In this document: in pieces, positions 8,096 to 15,850 of the stretch
Layout of the letters: each line of letters begins with the position of its first letter
Numbering within the stretch: position 1 is the stretch's first letter
Assembly (NCBI GenBank): GCA_045126595.1
Contig: JBGVOS010000166.1
Coordinates: 1 to 23,909 of the forward strand
Origin: UBA1189 sp045126595
GTDB lineage: Bacteria; Bacteroidota; Bacteroidia; Bacteroidales; Bacteroidaceae
Direction of reading: 5' to 3'
DNA: 23,909 bases
Made by a program: the position numbers and the translations under genes
Notes under the pieces: generated by a model
Told to the model about the DNA's origin: nothing
Database searches by the model: none
The model's input: only the letters and a program-made list of their open reading frames with translations

Positions 8096-9046
8096 TTAGA
8101 ACAACGAATCCACAAACTCAGTCTTATTGAACGGCTGCAGGTCGTCGATACCCTCGCCCAGTCCTACGTAGCGCACGGGAATCTTGAACTGGTCTGACAC
8201 GCCTATCACCACACCGCCCTTGGCTGTGCCGTCGAGCTTGGTGATGGCGAGTGCCGTTACCTCGGTAGCCAAGGTAAACTGACGGGCTTGCTCGAAGGCG
8301 TTCTGACCGGTAGAGCCGTCGAGCACCAAGAGCACTTCGTTGGGCGCATAGTCTACCACCTTCTTCATCACGTTCTTTATCTTGGTGAGCTCGTTCATGA
8401 GGCCCACCTTATTGTGCAGGCGGCCTGCAGTGTCGATGATGACCACATCGGCATCGTTGGCTACGGCCGACTTCAGTGTATCGAACGCTACCGATGCAGG
8501 ATCGGCACCCATTTTCTGCTTGATGACGGGCACATCGGCACGATGCCCCCACTCCACCAACTGCTCTACGGCAGCCGCACGGAATGTGTCGGCAGCACCG
8601 AGGTATACCTTCAATCCCGCCTTCTTGAACTGGTGTGCCAGCTTGCCGATGGTCGTGGTTTTGCCTACACCATTCACACCCACCACCATGATTACGTAAG
8701 GGCGCTTGGCATCGTCAGGAATGGCAAAGCCTTCGGTATTGGTCGCCTCGTTCTCGGTGAGCAACGAGGCTATCTCCTCTTTCAATATCGCGTTGAGTTC
8801 GTTAGTGGTCACATACTTGTCACGTGCCACACGCTCTTCGATGCGCTTGATAATCTTCAGCGTAGTTTCAATACCCACATCTGAGGTAATCAGTGCCTCC
8901 TCCAAGTTGTCGAGCACCTCATCATCTACCTTCGACTTACCCGCTATTGCTCGGGTAATCTTACCCAACACACTCTCCTTGGATTTCGACAATCCCTTGT
9001 CGAGCACCTCTTTCTTGTCCTTTGAGAAAAATGAAAAGAATCCCAT
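8096..9046 (-). CDS. ftsY: Signal recognition particle receptor FtsY
   Basis: FtsY is the membrane-associated GTPase that receives the SRP-ribosome complex and passes it to the Sec translocon. The 316-residue protein has the N domain (about 20-100) and the G domain with the P-loop GVNGVGKTT (123-131), the DTFRAAA motif (153-159), DTAGR (205-209), TKLD (269-272) and GLGEGIDDL (295-303). The acidic A domain of the E. coli protein is absent and is replaced by a short N terminus beginning MGFFSFF, which could touch the membrane. It is the first gene of the unit ftsY-rimO-HU-HU/LysM, with two promoter-like elements directly upstream. Confidence 0.97.
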   Translation of the reverse strand: MGFFSFFSKDKKEVLDKGLSKSKESVLGKITRAIAGKSKVDDEVLDNLEEALITSDVGIETTLKIIKRIEERVARDKYVTTNELNAILKEEIASLLTENEATNTEGFAIPDDAKRPYVIMVVGVNGVGKTTTIGKLAHQFKKAGLKVYLGAADTFRAAAVEQLVEWGHRADVPVIKQKMGADPASVAFDTLKSAVANDADVVIIDTAGRLHNKVGLMNELTKIKNVMKKVVDYAPNEVLLVLDGSTGQNAFEQARQFTLATEVTALAITKLDGTAKGGVVIGVSDQFKIPVRYVGLGEGIDDLQPFNKTEFVDSLF

Positions 9047-9077
9047 ATAATAAGTGTATAGTATTTCAAATATCTTG

Positions 9078-9108
9078 CAAAATTAGTGCAAGCCGAACGA
9101 AATGCAAA
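9078..9108 (-). promoter_or_regulatory. ftsY proximal promoter, -33/-7 Bacteroidota type
   Basis: On the minus strand, a -33 TTTG (9108-9105), 19 bp of spacer and a -7 TAATTTTG (9085-9078) match the consensus exactly. Transcription would begin near 9071, about 25 nt before the ftsY ATG. The spacer ends TCGGCTTGCAC, almost as in the prfA promoter. Confidence 0.75.
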
Positions 9109-9143
9109 ATTTATTTAAGCATTTCTGAGGCGCAGCCTAATTT
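9080..9143. repeat. Imperfect inverted repeat covering the ftsY promoter
   Basis: Outer arms AAATTAG (9080-9086) and CTAATTT (9137-9143) are complementary, and inner arms GAAATGC (9099-9105) and GCATTTC (9119-9125) pair perfectly. The element overlaps the proximal ftsY promoter. Its right arm GCGCAGCCTAATTTC resembles GCGAAGCCTAATTC (14344-14357) and GCGGAGCCTAACTTTC (21168-21183), so it may be part of a dispersed intergenic repeat. Confidence 0.55.
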
Positions 9144-9160
9144 CTGCTTGCAAAACGAGC

Positions 9161-9191
9161 TAAAGGTAGTGCAAACCGAAAGGAGAACAAA
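9161..9191 (-). promoter_or_regulatory. ftsY distal promoter-like element
   Basis: On the minus strand, a -33 TTTG (9191-9188), 19 bp of spacer and TACCTTTA (9168-9161) match the consensus except for the last base. The spacer ends TCGGTTTGCAC, as in the proximal element, from which it is offset by 83 bp in the same direction. Confidence 0.55.
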
Positions 9192-9249
9192 ATAAAAAAC
9201 ATTTTTACCACATAGTATCCAATGGATGCTATTCTCCATATTTTACACA

Positions 9250-9282
9250 TTGGTTACAATATAGCACCATCTCTTACGTTTA
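9250..9282 (+). promoter_or_regulatory. Weak promoter candidate for the beta-helix lipoprotein
   Basis: TTGG (9250-9253), 21 bp of spacer and TACGTTTA (9275-9282) are a partial match to the Bacteroidota consensus. Transcription would start almost at the ATG (9290), giving an almost leaderless message, so this is uncertain. Confidence 0.3.
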
Positions 9283-9289
9283 GAATAAC

Positions 9290-10780
9290 ATGAAAAATAT
9301 ATTGAAGAAATGGAGCATAATACTCTTTTCCGTTACAGCAATAGGGATATTGAGTTGTACCGACAAGCAAGACTTCTCTACAAATTTAAGCCATCGGTTG
9401 GCTTTCTCGACGGATACAGTGGCGTTCGATACGCTGTTCACAGATGTCAGTTCGGCCACACATACATTCCTTATATATAATAGGAATAAAGCTGCACTAC
9501 GTATCGCCCATGCAACACTTGCCGGAGGCACTGCTTCGCCCTATCGGGTAAACATAGATGGTTGGGCCAGCACAACATTCAATGACCTTGCTATCCGGGG
9601 AGGCGACAGCATGTATGTGTTCGTGGAGGTGACCATTGGCCCTCGAGGACAAGATGCCCCTTTCGAAGTGAAAGACTCGCTACAATTCATACTTGAAAGC
9701 GGAGTAATGCAACAAGTAGTCTTCACCGCTGGCGGGCAAGATGCCACGGTACTACGCGGTAGGACAATTGATAGTGACACACAGTTCACAGCCTCACGTC
9801 CCTATCTCATATATGACAGTCTTGTCGTAGCAAAGGGGAAAAACCTCCACATGGAGCCAGGAACGCGCCTATACTTTGCCGACAAGGCGGAAATGTTAGT
9901 ATATGGCAGTGTTGTAGCAGTAGGTACAGCAGACAGCCTCATCACATTCCGTGGAGCACGCACCGACCACATGTTTGACTACCTCCCCTATGACCGTCTC
10001 TCGTCACAGTGGGGTGGCATCACACTGTATGAGGAAAGCCACGACAACATATTCATGTATTGTGACATCCATAGCGGGACCTATGGACTACGCGCCAAAA
10101 GCACCGACTTAGAGAAACAAAAACTAACGATGCAGAACTGCCAGATACACAACGTGGACGAAGACGCCCTACAGCTCACTCTATGCCGAGCCTCGTTTAC
10201 CAACAGCCTCTTCACAAATACAGGAGGGCACTGCGTAAACATCCTGGGCGGAGAGATGAATTTTCTGCACTGCACAATAGCCAATTTCTTCCCTTGGAAG
10301 AGTGAACGCGGCGTAGCAGTAAGTATTACCAATTATGTAGAGGAAGAAAGCGCCATATATCCCCTGCTCGGCGTGAACTTCATCAACAGCATCATCACCG
10401 GTTCAAAAAACGACGAACTGATGAACACCGTCATAGCAAAGACCGATACAGCCGATTACAGCGAATATGCATTATACAGTTTTACACACTCGCTCATCAA
10501 TTCATGGAGCACAGCTCACGAGCCCGACTCGCTACACTTCTCGCATATCGTATGGGAACACAAAGACAGCACAACCTACAGCAGTAGTAACTTCCACAAT
10601 ATAGACCACAGCAACTTCATCTACGACTTCCATCTCGACTCGCTTTCCGTAGCACGTGGTATTGGGACAGATGAGCATATCGACCTACTACCCTACGATA
10701 AAGATGAGCAACCACGAACATCTAGCAACGTGGATGCTGGATGCTACCAATATATCGAATATGCAAAGAAGGAGGAATAA
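9290..10780 (+). CDS. Lipoprotein with predicted right-handed beta-helix
   Basis: The function is unknown. The 496-residue protein has a clear lipoprotein signal, with a basic start (MKNILKKW), a hydrophobic core and the lipobox ILSC (Cys23). Residues 30-150 look like a beta-rich domain. From about 165 to 350 there are short beta-strand repeats with the pattern of right-handed parallel beta-helix proteins, for example GSVVAVGTADSLITFRGA, GTYGLRAKSTDL and NCQIHNVDEDALQL. The C terminus (NVDAGCYQY) is of the type ending such Bacteroidota surface proteins. No catalytic residues of a polysaccharide lyase or pectinase are recognisable. The stop overlaps the start of the endonuclease/phosphatase-fold gene by 20 bp, so the two are probably co-translated. 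Confidence 0.8.
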   Translation: MKNILKKWSIILFSVTAIGILSCTDKQDFSTNLSHRLAFSTDTVAFDTLFTDVSSATHTFLIYNRNKAALRIAHATLAGGTASPYRVNIDGWASTTFNDLAIRGGDSMYVFVEVTIGPRGQDAPFEVKDSLQFILESGVMQQVVFTAGGQDATVLRGRTIDSDTQFTASRPYLIYDSLVVAKGKNLHMEPGTRLYFADKAEMLVYGSVVAVGTADSLITFRGARTDHMFDYLPYDRLSSQWGGITLYEESHDNIFMYCDIHSGTYGLRAKSTDLEKQKLTMQNCQIHNVDEDALQLTLCRASFTNSLFTNTGGHCVNILGGEMNFLHCTIANFFPWKSERGVAVSITNYVEEESAIYPLLGVNFINSIITGSKNDELMNTVIAKTDTADYSEYALYSFTHSLINSWSTAHEPDSLHFSHIVWEHKDSTTYSSSNFHNIDHSNFIYDFHLDSLSVARGIGTDEHIDLLPYDKDEQPRTSSNVDAGCYQYIEYAKKEE

Positions 10781-11750
10781 ATCACTGCTTACAGTTCTGC
10801 TGCTTACCCTCACTATTTGTGCTCAAGAGCGCATACGCTTCATGAGCTACAATGTAGAAAATCTCTTCGACTGCGTAGACGATTCGCTGACTAACGACAA
10901 TGATTTTCTTCCAGAAGCCACGCGTCACTGGACTTTTTCCCGTTACTGGGACAAACTGCATGCTATCGGCCGTACTATTGCCTCTGTAGGCGAGGACCGC
11001 GCACCTGACTTCGTAGCGCTGTGTGAAGTGGAAAATGACAGTGTAATGCACGACCTCACATGCCGTTCACCGCTGCGTACAACAAAGTATAAATACCTAA
11101 TCACTTCGTCAAGAGATCCACGTGGCATTGACGTAGCACTGATGTACAAGCCCACCACCTTCTGTCCTTTTGCGCACCAAGCACTGCGGATATCCCCGAA
11201 GAACATTCCAGAAGAACAGCATATACGCGACGTACTCCTCGTAAGCGGAGAACTATACACCGGCGACACGCTTGACCTCTTCGTGTGTCATTTGCCTAGC
11301 CGCCTCAACGGAAAACATTCAACACGGCTGCGCCACAGCATAGTACAACAGTTGTGCTTAATTATCGACTCTATACAGCATGAACGCACCTTGCCACGCA
11401 TCATCGTGATGGGCGACTTCAATGACACCCCATACAGCCACACACTACGTTCCCTCACCGAACGCCAAAATCTCATTTGCATCACCGACACACTCCACGG
11501 CAGTTACCGATACAAAGGCAAGTGGGAACAGATAGACCACATTTACTTATCGCACTCACTACTCCACCCCACCGATACTTCGGCACTACAACTAGCTCCA
11601 CGCGGAGCATGGAATCTCAATGCAAAATTTCTCACTGAACCCGAGCCAATCTATGGAGGCCATCGGCCACACCGCACTTATAACGGAATGCGCTATAAGG
11701 GGGGCACGAGCGACCATCTTCCTGTATGCTTTGACTTATGGTTTCGGTGA
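10761..11750 (+). CDS. Secreted endonuclease/exonuclease/phosphatase family protein
   Basis: This 329-residue protein belongs to the metal-dependent phosphodiesterase fold that includes DNase I, sphingomyelinases and inositol phosphatases. The start at 10761 gives a signal peptide (MQRRRNKSLLTVLLLTLTICA-QE); an in-frame ATG farther upstream lies deep in the preceding gene. Catalytic motifs are in order: SYNVENLFD (N31), ALCEVEN (E89), VCHLPSR (H177), VMGDFND (D219, N221), IDHIY, and SDHLPV (D318, H319). It would act in the periplasm or outside the cell. The 20-bp overlap with the upstream lipoprotein gene suggests a shared pathway. The substrate (nucleic acid, lipid or phospho-sugar) cannot be read from the sequence. 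Confidence 0.85.
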   Translation: MQRRRNKSLLTVLLLTLTICAQERIRFMSYNVENLFDCVDDSLTNDNDFLPEATRHWTFSRYWDKLHAIGRTIASVGEDRAPDFVALCEVENDSVMHDLTCRSPLRTTKYKYLITSSRDPRGIDVALMYKPTTFCPFAHQALRISPKNIPEEQHIRDVLLVSGELYTGDTLDLFVCHLPSRLNGKHSTRLRHSIVQQLCLIIDSIQHERTLPRIIVMGDFNDTPYSHTLRSLTERQNLICITDTLHGSYRYKGKWEQIDHIYLSHSLLHPTDTSALQLAPRGAWNLNAKFLTEPEPIYGGHRPHRTYNGMRYKGGTSDHLPVCFDLWFR

Positions 11751-11772
11751 TAACAATAAAATCTCACATTTA

Positions 11773-11804
11773 TTTGTTAGAATAAAAAATAACTTTCATC
11801 TTTG
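11773..11804 (+). promoter_or_regulatory. Promoter of the DUF1295 gene
   Basis: TTTG (11773-11776), 20 bp of AT-rich spacer and CATCTTTG (11797-11804) match the Bacteroidota -33/-7 pattern with one mismatch in the -7 box. The start of transcription would be near 11811, about 26 nt before the ATG. Confidence 0.65.
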
Positions 11805-11836
11805 CAACGTCATTTATTAAACATATAAAGCATACC

Positions 11837-12640
11837 ATGACTTACCTTTATCTGCTCCTGGGCATCTCGTTTGCCATCTCAGCGTTAGGCTGGGTGTATT
11901 TCATCTATTTCTTCAGTATCGGTTACGGCTTTGCCATCTCGGCACTATCAGTGGCAGCGGCCGTCATGTTCCGCGATGTCATCACGTGGCCGGCACTGCT
12001 ATTGTGTGCGGTGCTGTTCGTCTATGGCATAAGGTTGGGACTCTTCTTGCTATTGAGAGAGAAGCGCTCGGCATCGTATAAGAAGATTCTCTACCAGCCG
12101 GAGAACACGACGAAGAAGCCCGCATTCGTGATGTGGATGATATGGATAGCCTGTGCACTACTCTATGTGGGCCAGATAAGCCCCGTGACCTTCCATCTCT
12201 ACAATTTGCGCGAGGGATCTGCCGTGAGCGAAGGATGGATGTGGGTCGGCGCCATCGTGGCAACCATCGGCGTGGTGATTGAAATGGTAGCCGATGCGCA
12301 GAAGAGTGCGGCCAAGAAGGTGAATGCCCGCCGCTATGTAGATACAGGGCTATACCGCATCGTGCGCTGCCCCAACTACTTCGGTGAAGTGCTGATGTGG
12401 ACTGGCAGTTTCATCATCTGCTTCGGCTCATGCTGCACTGTAGGGCAGTGGGTGATAGCCGCATTAGGTTACCTTGGCATCGTGTATGTGATGTTCAGCG
12501 GTGCACGTCGCCTCGAACTGCGTCAGGCAGAGGTATATGGCAGCGACCCCGAGTTTCAGGCATACATCAAAAAGACGCCCCTCATCATCCCCTTCATACC
12601 TATATACAGTGTGGCCAAGTATGGTTGGCTGAAAGGGTAA
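11837..12640 (+). CDS. DUF1295 membrane protein (steroid 5-alpha-reductase-like)
   Basis: This 267-residue integral membrane protein has about six to seven hydrophobic segments and the conserved C-terminal motif GLYRIVRCPNYFGE (171-184) of the DUF1295 / 3-oxo-5-alpha-steroid 4-dehydrogenase C-terminal family. Members with known activity use NADPH to reduce double bonds of steroids or similar lipids, or methylate isoprenyl-cysteine; for the bacterial DUF1295 branch the substrate is generally unknown. It has its own promoter and stands between the endonuclease-fold gene and the Rnf operon, without evident partners. The long ARRLELRQAEVYG stretch near the C terminus is typical of the family. Confidence 0.85.
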   Translation: MTYLYLLLGISFAISALGWVYFIYFFSIGYGFAISALSVAAAVMFRDVITWPALLLCAVLFVYGIRLGLFLLLREKRSASYKKILYQPENTTKKPAFVMWMIWIACALLYVGQISPVTFHLYNLREGSAVSEGWMWVGAIVATIGVVIEMVADAQKSAAKKVNARRYVDTGLYRIVRCPNYFGEVLMWTGSFIICFGSCCTVGQWVIAALGYLGIVYVMFSGARRLELRQAEVYGSDPEFQAYIKKTPLIIPFIPIYSVAKYGWLKG

Positions 12641-12941
12641 ACATCATAGCAGTACAAGTAATCTGCGAGGTCTTTAAGAAGTATGTTTGAGGGCCCTGCA
12701 GATTTGTTATTCGACAGTGGATTATCATACGCGACCTTATGCATAAGTATGTTGTAATCGGTAATTTATACACTACTTTCAATGAGGAAAGATAGGATAT
12801 AGGACCCACTTTTATGATGGTCGCCATTTAGACTGGTGCATCCTTTGTTTACAAAACATGGAAACTTGATAAAAAATACGGCACAAAGTTTCCTCTTTGT
12901 AAGAATAAGTAGTATTTTTGCATGATTAAAGAGATGTTGAC
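12641..12941. other. Intergenic region before the Rnf operon
   Basis: These 301 bases hold no gene that I can support. There is a direct repeat of AAGTATGTT (12679-12687 and 12746-12754), a small dyad TTTGTTTACAAA (12844-12855), and the Rnf-operon promoter at the right end (12889-12920). No tRNA or known riboswitch shape is recognised. Confidence 0.6.
12889..12920 (+). promoter_or_regulatory. Promoter of the rseC-like/rnf operon
   Basis: The -7 box TATTTTTG (12913-12920) is a perfect TAnnTTTG. The best-placed -33 is TTTC (12889-12892), 20 bp upstream; a better TTTG at 12896-12899 is only 13 bp away. The predicted start is near 12927, about 15 nt before the first ATG. Confidence 0.6.
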
Positions 12942-13367
12942 ATGGCAGACACAATAAAGCACGACGGTATAGTGGACGCGATCGAAGGGGATTGCATCCA
13001 TGTACGCATCCTGCAGGCTTCGGCTTGTGCGGCATGCGGTGCCAAGAGTTTGTGCTCGGCTGCCGAGAGCAAGGAGAAGATTGTCGATGTGTATGGTGCC
13101 GACACCAAAGCCTACCAAGTGGGACAGCGAGTAATGGTCGAGGGAGCAGCCGCAATGGGAATGAAGGCCGTTCACCTCGCTTTTCTTTTCCCCCTACTGC
13201 TACTGGTGGCTGCCGTGGCCGTGTCCATGGGGCTCACCAAGGGTAATGAGGCTGTAGGAGCCGTGGCGGCACTGCTGACCCTCGTGGCCTATTTCGCAGT
13301 GCTCTTTGCCTGTAAGAAGCGATTGATGAACAAATTTACATTTACGATAAGAAGGATTGAAGGTTGA
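12942..13367 (+). CDS. RseC/MucC-like membrane protein preceding rnf
   Basis: This 141-residue protein resembles RseC/MucC, named in E. coli for a role with Rnf (Rsx) in keeping the redox sensor SoxR reduced. It has a soluble N-terminal part with cysteines C29-x2-C32-x5-C38 (ACAACGAKSLC), able to bind a metal or cluster, and two C-terminal membrane segments at about 78-98 and 102-122. The N-terminal HDGIVDAIEGDCIHVRI matches the family. It is the first gene after the operon promoter and 83 bp ahead of rnfB. The constant neighbourhood suggests a part in assembly or tuning of the Rnf complex (inference). No soxR is in view. Confidence 0.85.
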   Translation: MADTIKHDGIVDAIEGDCIHVRILQASACAACGAKSLCSAAESKEKIVDVYGADTKAYQVGQRVMVEGAAAMGMKAVHLAFLFPLLLLVAAVAVSMGLTKGNEAVGAVAALLTLVAYFAVLFACKKRLMNKFTFTIRRIEG

Positions 13368-13450
13368 ATGACAGCTTTGCTGTAACGAAAACGAAGACGA
13401 AAACACTACACACTAAAACAAATAACAAAACTAAATCATAAAATCTACTT

Positions 13451-14302
13451 ATGAATACAATTTTAATTGCAGTGATTGCTTTGGGACTGACAGCGTTGGT
13501 TTTGGCCAGTGTACTGTTTGTCGTATCTAAGAAATTTGCTGTAGAGGAAGATCCCCGTGTGGGGCAAGTGGCCGAGGTGTTGCCGCAGGCCAACTGTGGC
13601 GGTTGCGGATACCCCGGTTGTGCGGGCTTTGCTGATGCCTGCGTCAAGGCGGGTTCGCTCGACGGACTGATGTGTCCCGTAGGCGGGCAGGCGGTGATGA
13701 CTCAGGTGGCCGACATCCTTGGTCTCAGTGCCGGCGCTGCCGAGCCTAAGGTGGCCGTAGTACGTTGTAACGGTACATGCGAGCATCGTCCACACACCGT
13801 AGTGTACGATGGTGCCGTATCGTGCAAGATCGCCCATACCACCGCTTGTGGCGAGACGGGCTGTGCCTATGGCTGTCTGGGCTGTGGCGACTGCGTGAAG
13901 GCGTGTCAGTTTGACGCCATCCACATGAACCCCGAAACAGGACTCCCCGAGGTGGATGCCCAGAAGTGTACGGCCTGCGGTGCCTGCGTGAAGGCATGTC
14001 CGCGCATGATCATCGAGCTCCGCAACAAGGGACGCAATGGTCGTCGCATGGTAGTGCTCTGCGTGAACAAGGACAAGGGTGCCCTCACTCGCAAGGCCTG
14101 TGAGGTAGGCTGTATCGGTTGCGGCAAGTGCCAGAAGGTGTGTCCCTTCGAGGCTATCACCATTGCTAACAACCTTGCTTACATCGACTACGAGAAGTGC
14201 AAACTGTGCCGTAAGTGCGAGGACGAGTGTCCGCAACACTCTATCGTGGCGGTGAACTTCCCTGCTCGCAAGCCGAAACCCATAGAGAATTCTGAATCGT
14301 AA
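13451..14302 (+). CDS. rnfB: Rnf complex subunit RnfB (polyferredoxin)
   Basis: RnfB is the entry point for electrons from reduced ferredoxin in the Rnf complex. The 283-residue protein has an N-terminal membrane anchor (3-25), then the Fe-S domain with C49, C52, C57 and C75 (ANCGGCGYPGC). Four classical CxxCxxCxxxC motifs follow at 142-152, 173-183, 221-231 and 250-260. There are thus at least five [4Fe-4S] clusters, two motifs more than short proteobacterial RsxB. Extra cysteines at C106, C110, C125, C133 and C138 lie between. The start fits the membrane anchor. It follows the RseC-like gene by 83 bp and precedes rnfC by 133 bp of repeat-rich DNA. Confidence 0.95.
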   Translation: MNTILIAVIALGLTALVLASVLFVVSKKFAVEEDPRVGQVAEVLPQANCGGCGYPGCAGFADACVKAGSLDGLMCPVGGQAVMTQVADILGLSAGAAEPKVAVVRCNGTCEHRPHTVVYDGAVSCKIAHTTACGETGCAYGCLGCGDCVKACQFDAIHMNPETGLPEVDAQKCTACGACVKACPRMIIELRNKGRNGRRMVVLCVNKDKGALTRKACEVGCIGCGKCQKVCPFEAITIANNLAYIDYEKCKLCRKCEDECPQHSIVAVNFPARKPKPIENSES

Positions 14303-14430
14303 ATTCTGAATTCTGAATAGCCATCCGGCAGGACTTCGGCATAGCGAAGCCTAATTCAGAATTTAAATTCAGTAATTCTTATCTCGCGAAAATTTTAATT
14401 CAGAATTCAAAATTTATAATTCAAAATTAC
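14302..14430 (+). repeat. AATTCTGAATT-type repeats and hairpin between rnfB and rnfC
   Basis: Several copies of AATTCTGAATT and its complement AATTCAGAATT fill the gap. ATTCTGAATAG (14310-14320) can pair with CTAATTCAGAAT (14351-14362), enclosing a second stem CTTCG/CGAAG (14334-14338 and 14345-14349). Further AATTCAGAATT copies follow to 14430. The structure may affect the balance of rnfB and the downstream genes, or may be neutral repeat DNA. Confidence 0.6.
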
Positions 14431-14435
14431 ATAAC

Positions 14436-15773
14436 GTGAAGACATTCAGAATAGGCGGTGTACATCCCGCCGAAAACAAGTTGTCGGCAGGAAAGAAGAT
14501 CGAGTCCATGGCATTGCCCAAGCAGGCTGTGTTCCCCCTGTCACAACATATTGGTGCTCCTGCCGTAGCCTGCGTGGCCAAAGGCGACATGGTGAAGGTG
14601 GGTACCAAGATTGCCGATGCCGGCGGTTTCGTGTCGGCAGCTATCTTCTCGTCCGTATCGGGCAAGGTGGCCAAGATTGACTCTGTCATCGATGCCAGCG
14701 GATACCGCAAGCCCGCTATCTTCATCGACGTCATTGGCGACGAGTGGGAAGAGAGCATCGACCGTAGCGAAGAACTGGTAACCGAGTGTGACCTCGAGCC
14801 CGCAGCTATCGTAGCCAAGATCAAGGATGCCGGTATCGTAGGTATGGGTGGCGCCTGCTTCCCCACACACGTGAAGCTCACACCTCCTTCCGGTGCCAAG
14901 GCCGAGTGCGTGATCATCAATGCCGTAGAGTGTGAACCCTACCTCACTGCCGACCATCAGCTCATGCTTGAGAAGCCCGAGCAGATCCTCGTGGGCGTAT
15001 CGCTCCTCATGAAAGCCGTCAACGTGACCAAGGGATATATCGGTATCGAGAACAACAAGCCCGATGCCATCGCCTTGATGCGTGAGAAGGCCGCCAAGTA
15101 TCCCAACATCGAGATTGTACCCCTCAAGGTGCAATACCCGCAGGGTGGTGAGAAGCAACTCATCGATGCAGTCATCGGTCGCCAGGTGCCCAATCCTCCT
15201 GCCATCCCCATTGCCGTAGGTGCTGTGGTGCAGAATGTGGGTACTGCCTATGCAGTGTATGAGGCGGTGATGAAGAACAAGCCCCTCTTCGAGCGCGTGG
15301 TGACAGTGACCGGTAAGGCATTGACCAACCCCTCAAACTACCTCACTCGTATGGGTACGCCCATGAGCCAGCTCATCGAGGCTGCAGGTGGCATGCCCGA
15401 GAACACGGGTAAGATCATCGGTGGTGGCCCCATGATGGGTAAGGCACTCTTGAATGCCGAGGTGCCCATCTGCAAGGGTAGCTCAGGTGTGCTGCTCATG
15501 ACCGAGGAGGAGTCGGTGCGTGGCAAGGAGCAGAACTGCATCCGTTGTGCCAAGTGCGTGGGCGCTTGCCCCATGGGCCTCGAGCCCTACTTGCTGGCCA
15601 AGCTCGGCGAGTATGGTGACTGGGAGCGTGCCGAGAACGAGGACATCATGACCTGTATCGAGTGTGGATGCTGTACATTCACCTGTCCGTCAAACCGTCC
15701 CTTGCTCGACTGGGTGCGCCTGGCGAAAAACACCGTGGGTGGCATTATCCGTGAACGCAATATGAAGAAATAA
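14436..15773 (+). CDS. rnfC: Rnf complex subunit RnfC
   Basis: RnfC is the peripheral subunit that binds NADH/NAD+ and FMN and carries two [4Fe-4S] clusters. The 445-residue protein has the flavin/nucleotide motif GIVGMGGACFPTHVKL (133-148), NAVECEPYL (162-170), and the cluster motifs C368-x2-C371-x2-C374-x3-C378 (CIRCAKCVGAC) and C407-x2-C410-x2-C413-x3-C417 (CIECGCCTFTC). The start codon is GTG: MKTFRIGGVHP is the usual N terminus and no ATG stands nearby upstream. No Shine-Dalgarno is visible in the AT-rich repeat before it. Confidence 0.95.
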   Translation: MKTFRIGGVHPAENKLSAGKKIESMALPKQAVFPLSQHIGAPAVACVAKGDMVKVGTKIADAGGFVSAAIFSSVSGKVAKIDSVIDASGYRKPAIFIDVIGDEWEESIDRSEELVTECDLEPAAIVAKIKDAGIVGMGGACFPTHVKLTPPSGAKAECVIINAVECEPYLTADHQLMLEKPEQILVGVSLLMKAVNVTKGYIGIENNKPDAIALMREKAAKYPNIEIVPLKVQYPQGGEKQLIDAVIGRQVPNPPAIPIAVGAVVQNVGTAYAVYEAVMKNKPLFERVVTVTGKALTNPSNYLTRMGTPMSQLIEAAGGMPENTGKIIGGGPMMGKALLNAEVPICKGSSGVLLMTEEESVRGKEQNCIRCAKCVGACPMGLEPYLLAKLGEYGDWERAENEDIMTCIECGCCTFTCPSNRPLLDWVRLAKNTVGGIIRERNMKK

Positions 15774-15797
15774 TTTGAAATTGAAAATTGAGAATTA
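15774..15797 (+). repeat. TTGAAAATTGAGAATT tract between rnfC and rnfD
   Basis: Immediately after the rnfC stop, a short run of TTGAAATT/TTGAAAATT/TTGAGAATT units occurs. It is the same kind of tract as at 21180-21210 (opposite orientation) and, more loosely, inside rimO. Confidence 0.6.
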
Positions 15798-15850
15798 CCC
15801 CTGGATGGCAACTTTCATCTTTCAGTTTTCATCTATCAACTAAAACTGCT

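Noticed and set aside
8071..8115. Longer N terminus for RimO
   Set aside because: It would overlap ftsY and add residues before the conserved start MIKNQIDVITLGCSKN.
8288..8884. Plus-strand ORF of 198 codons opposite ftsY
   Set aside because: All GTPase motifs of FtsY are on the other strand; the long open frame follows from codon bias.
12896..12899. TTTG as the -33 box of the rnf operon promoter
   Set aside because: It is only 13 bp from the -7 box, too near for the 19-21 bp spacing, so the weaker TTTC at 12889 was preferred.
13463..14239. Minus-strand ORF of 258 codons opposite rnfB
   Set aside because: The cysteine motifs of RnfB on the plus strand are unmistakable; the antisense frame is a codon-bias shadow.
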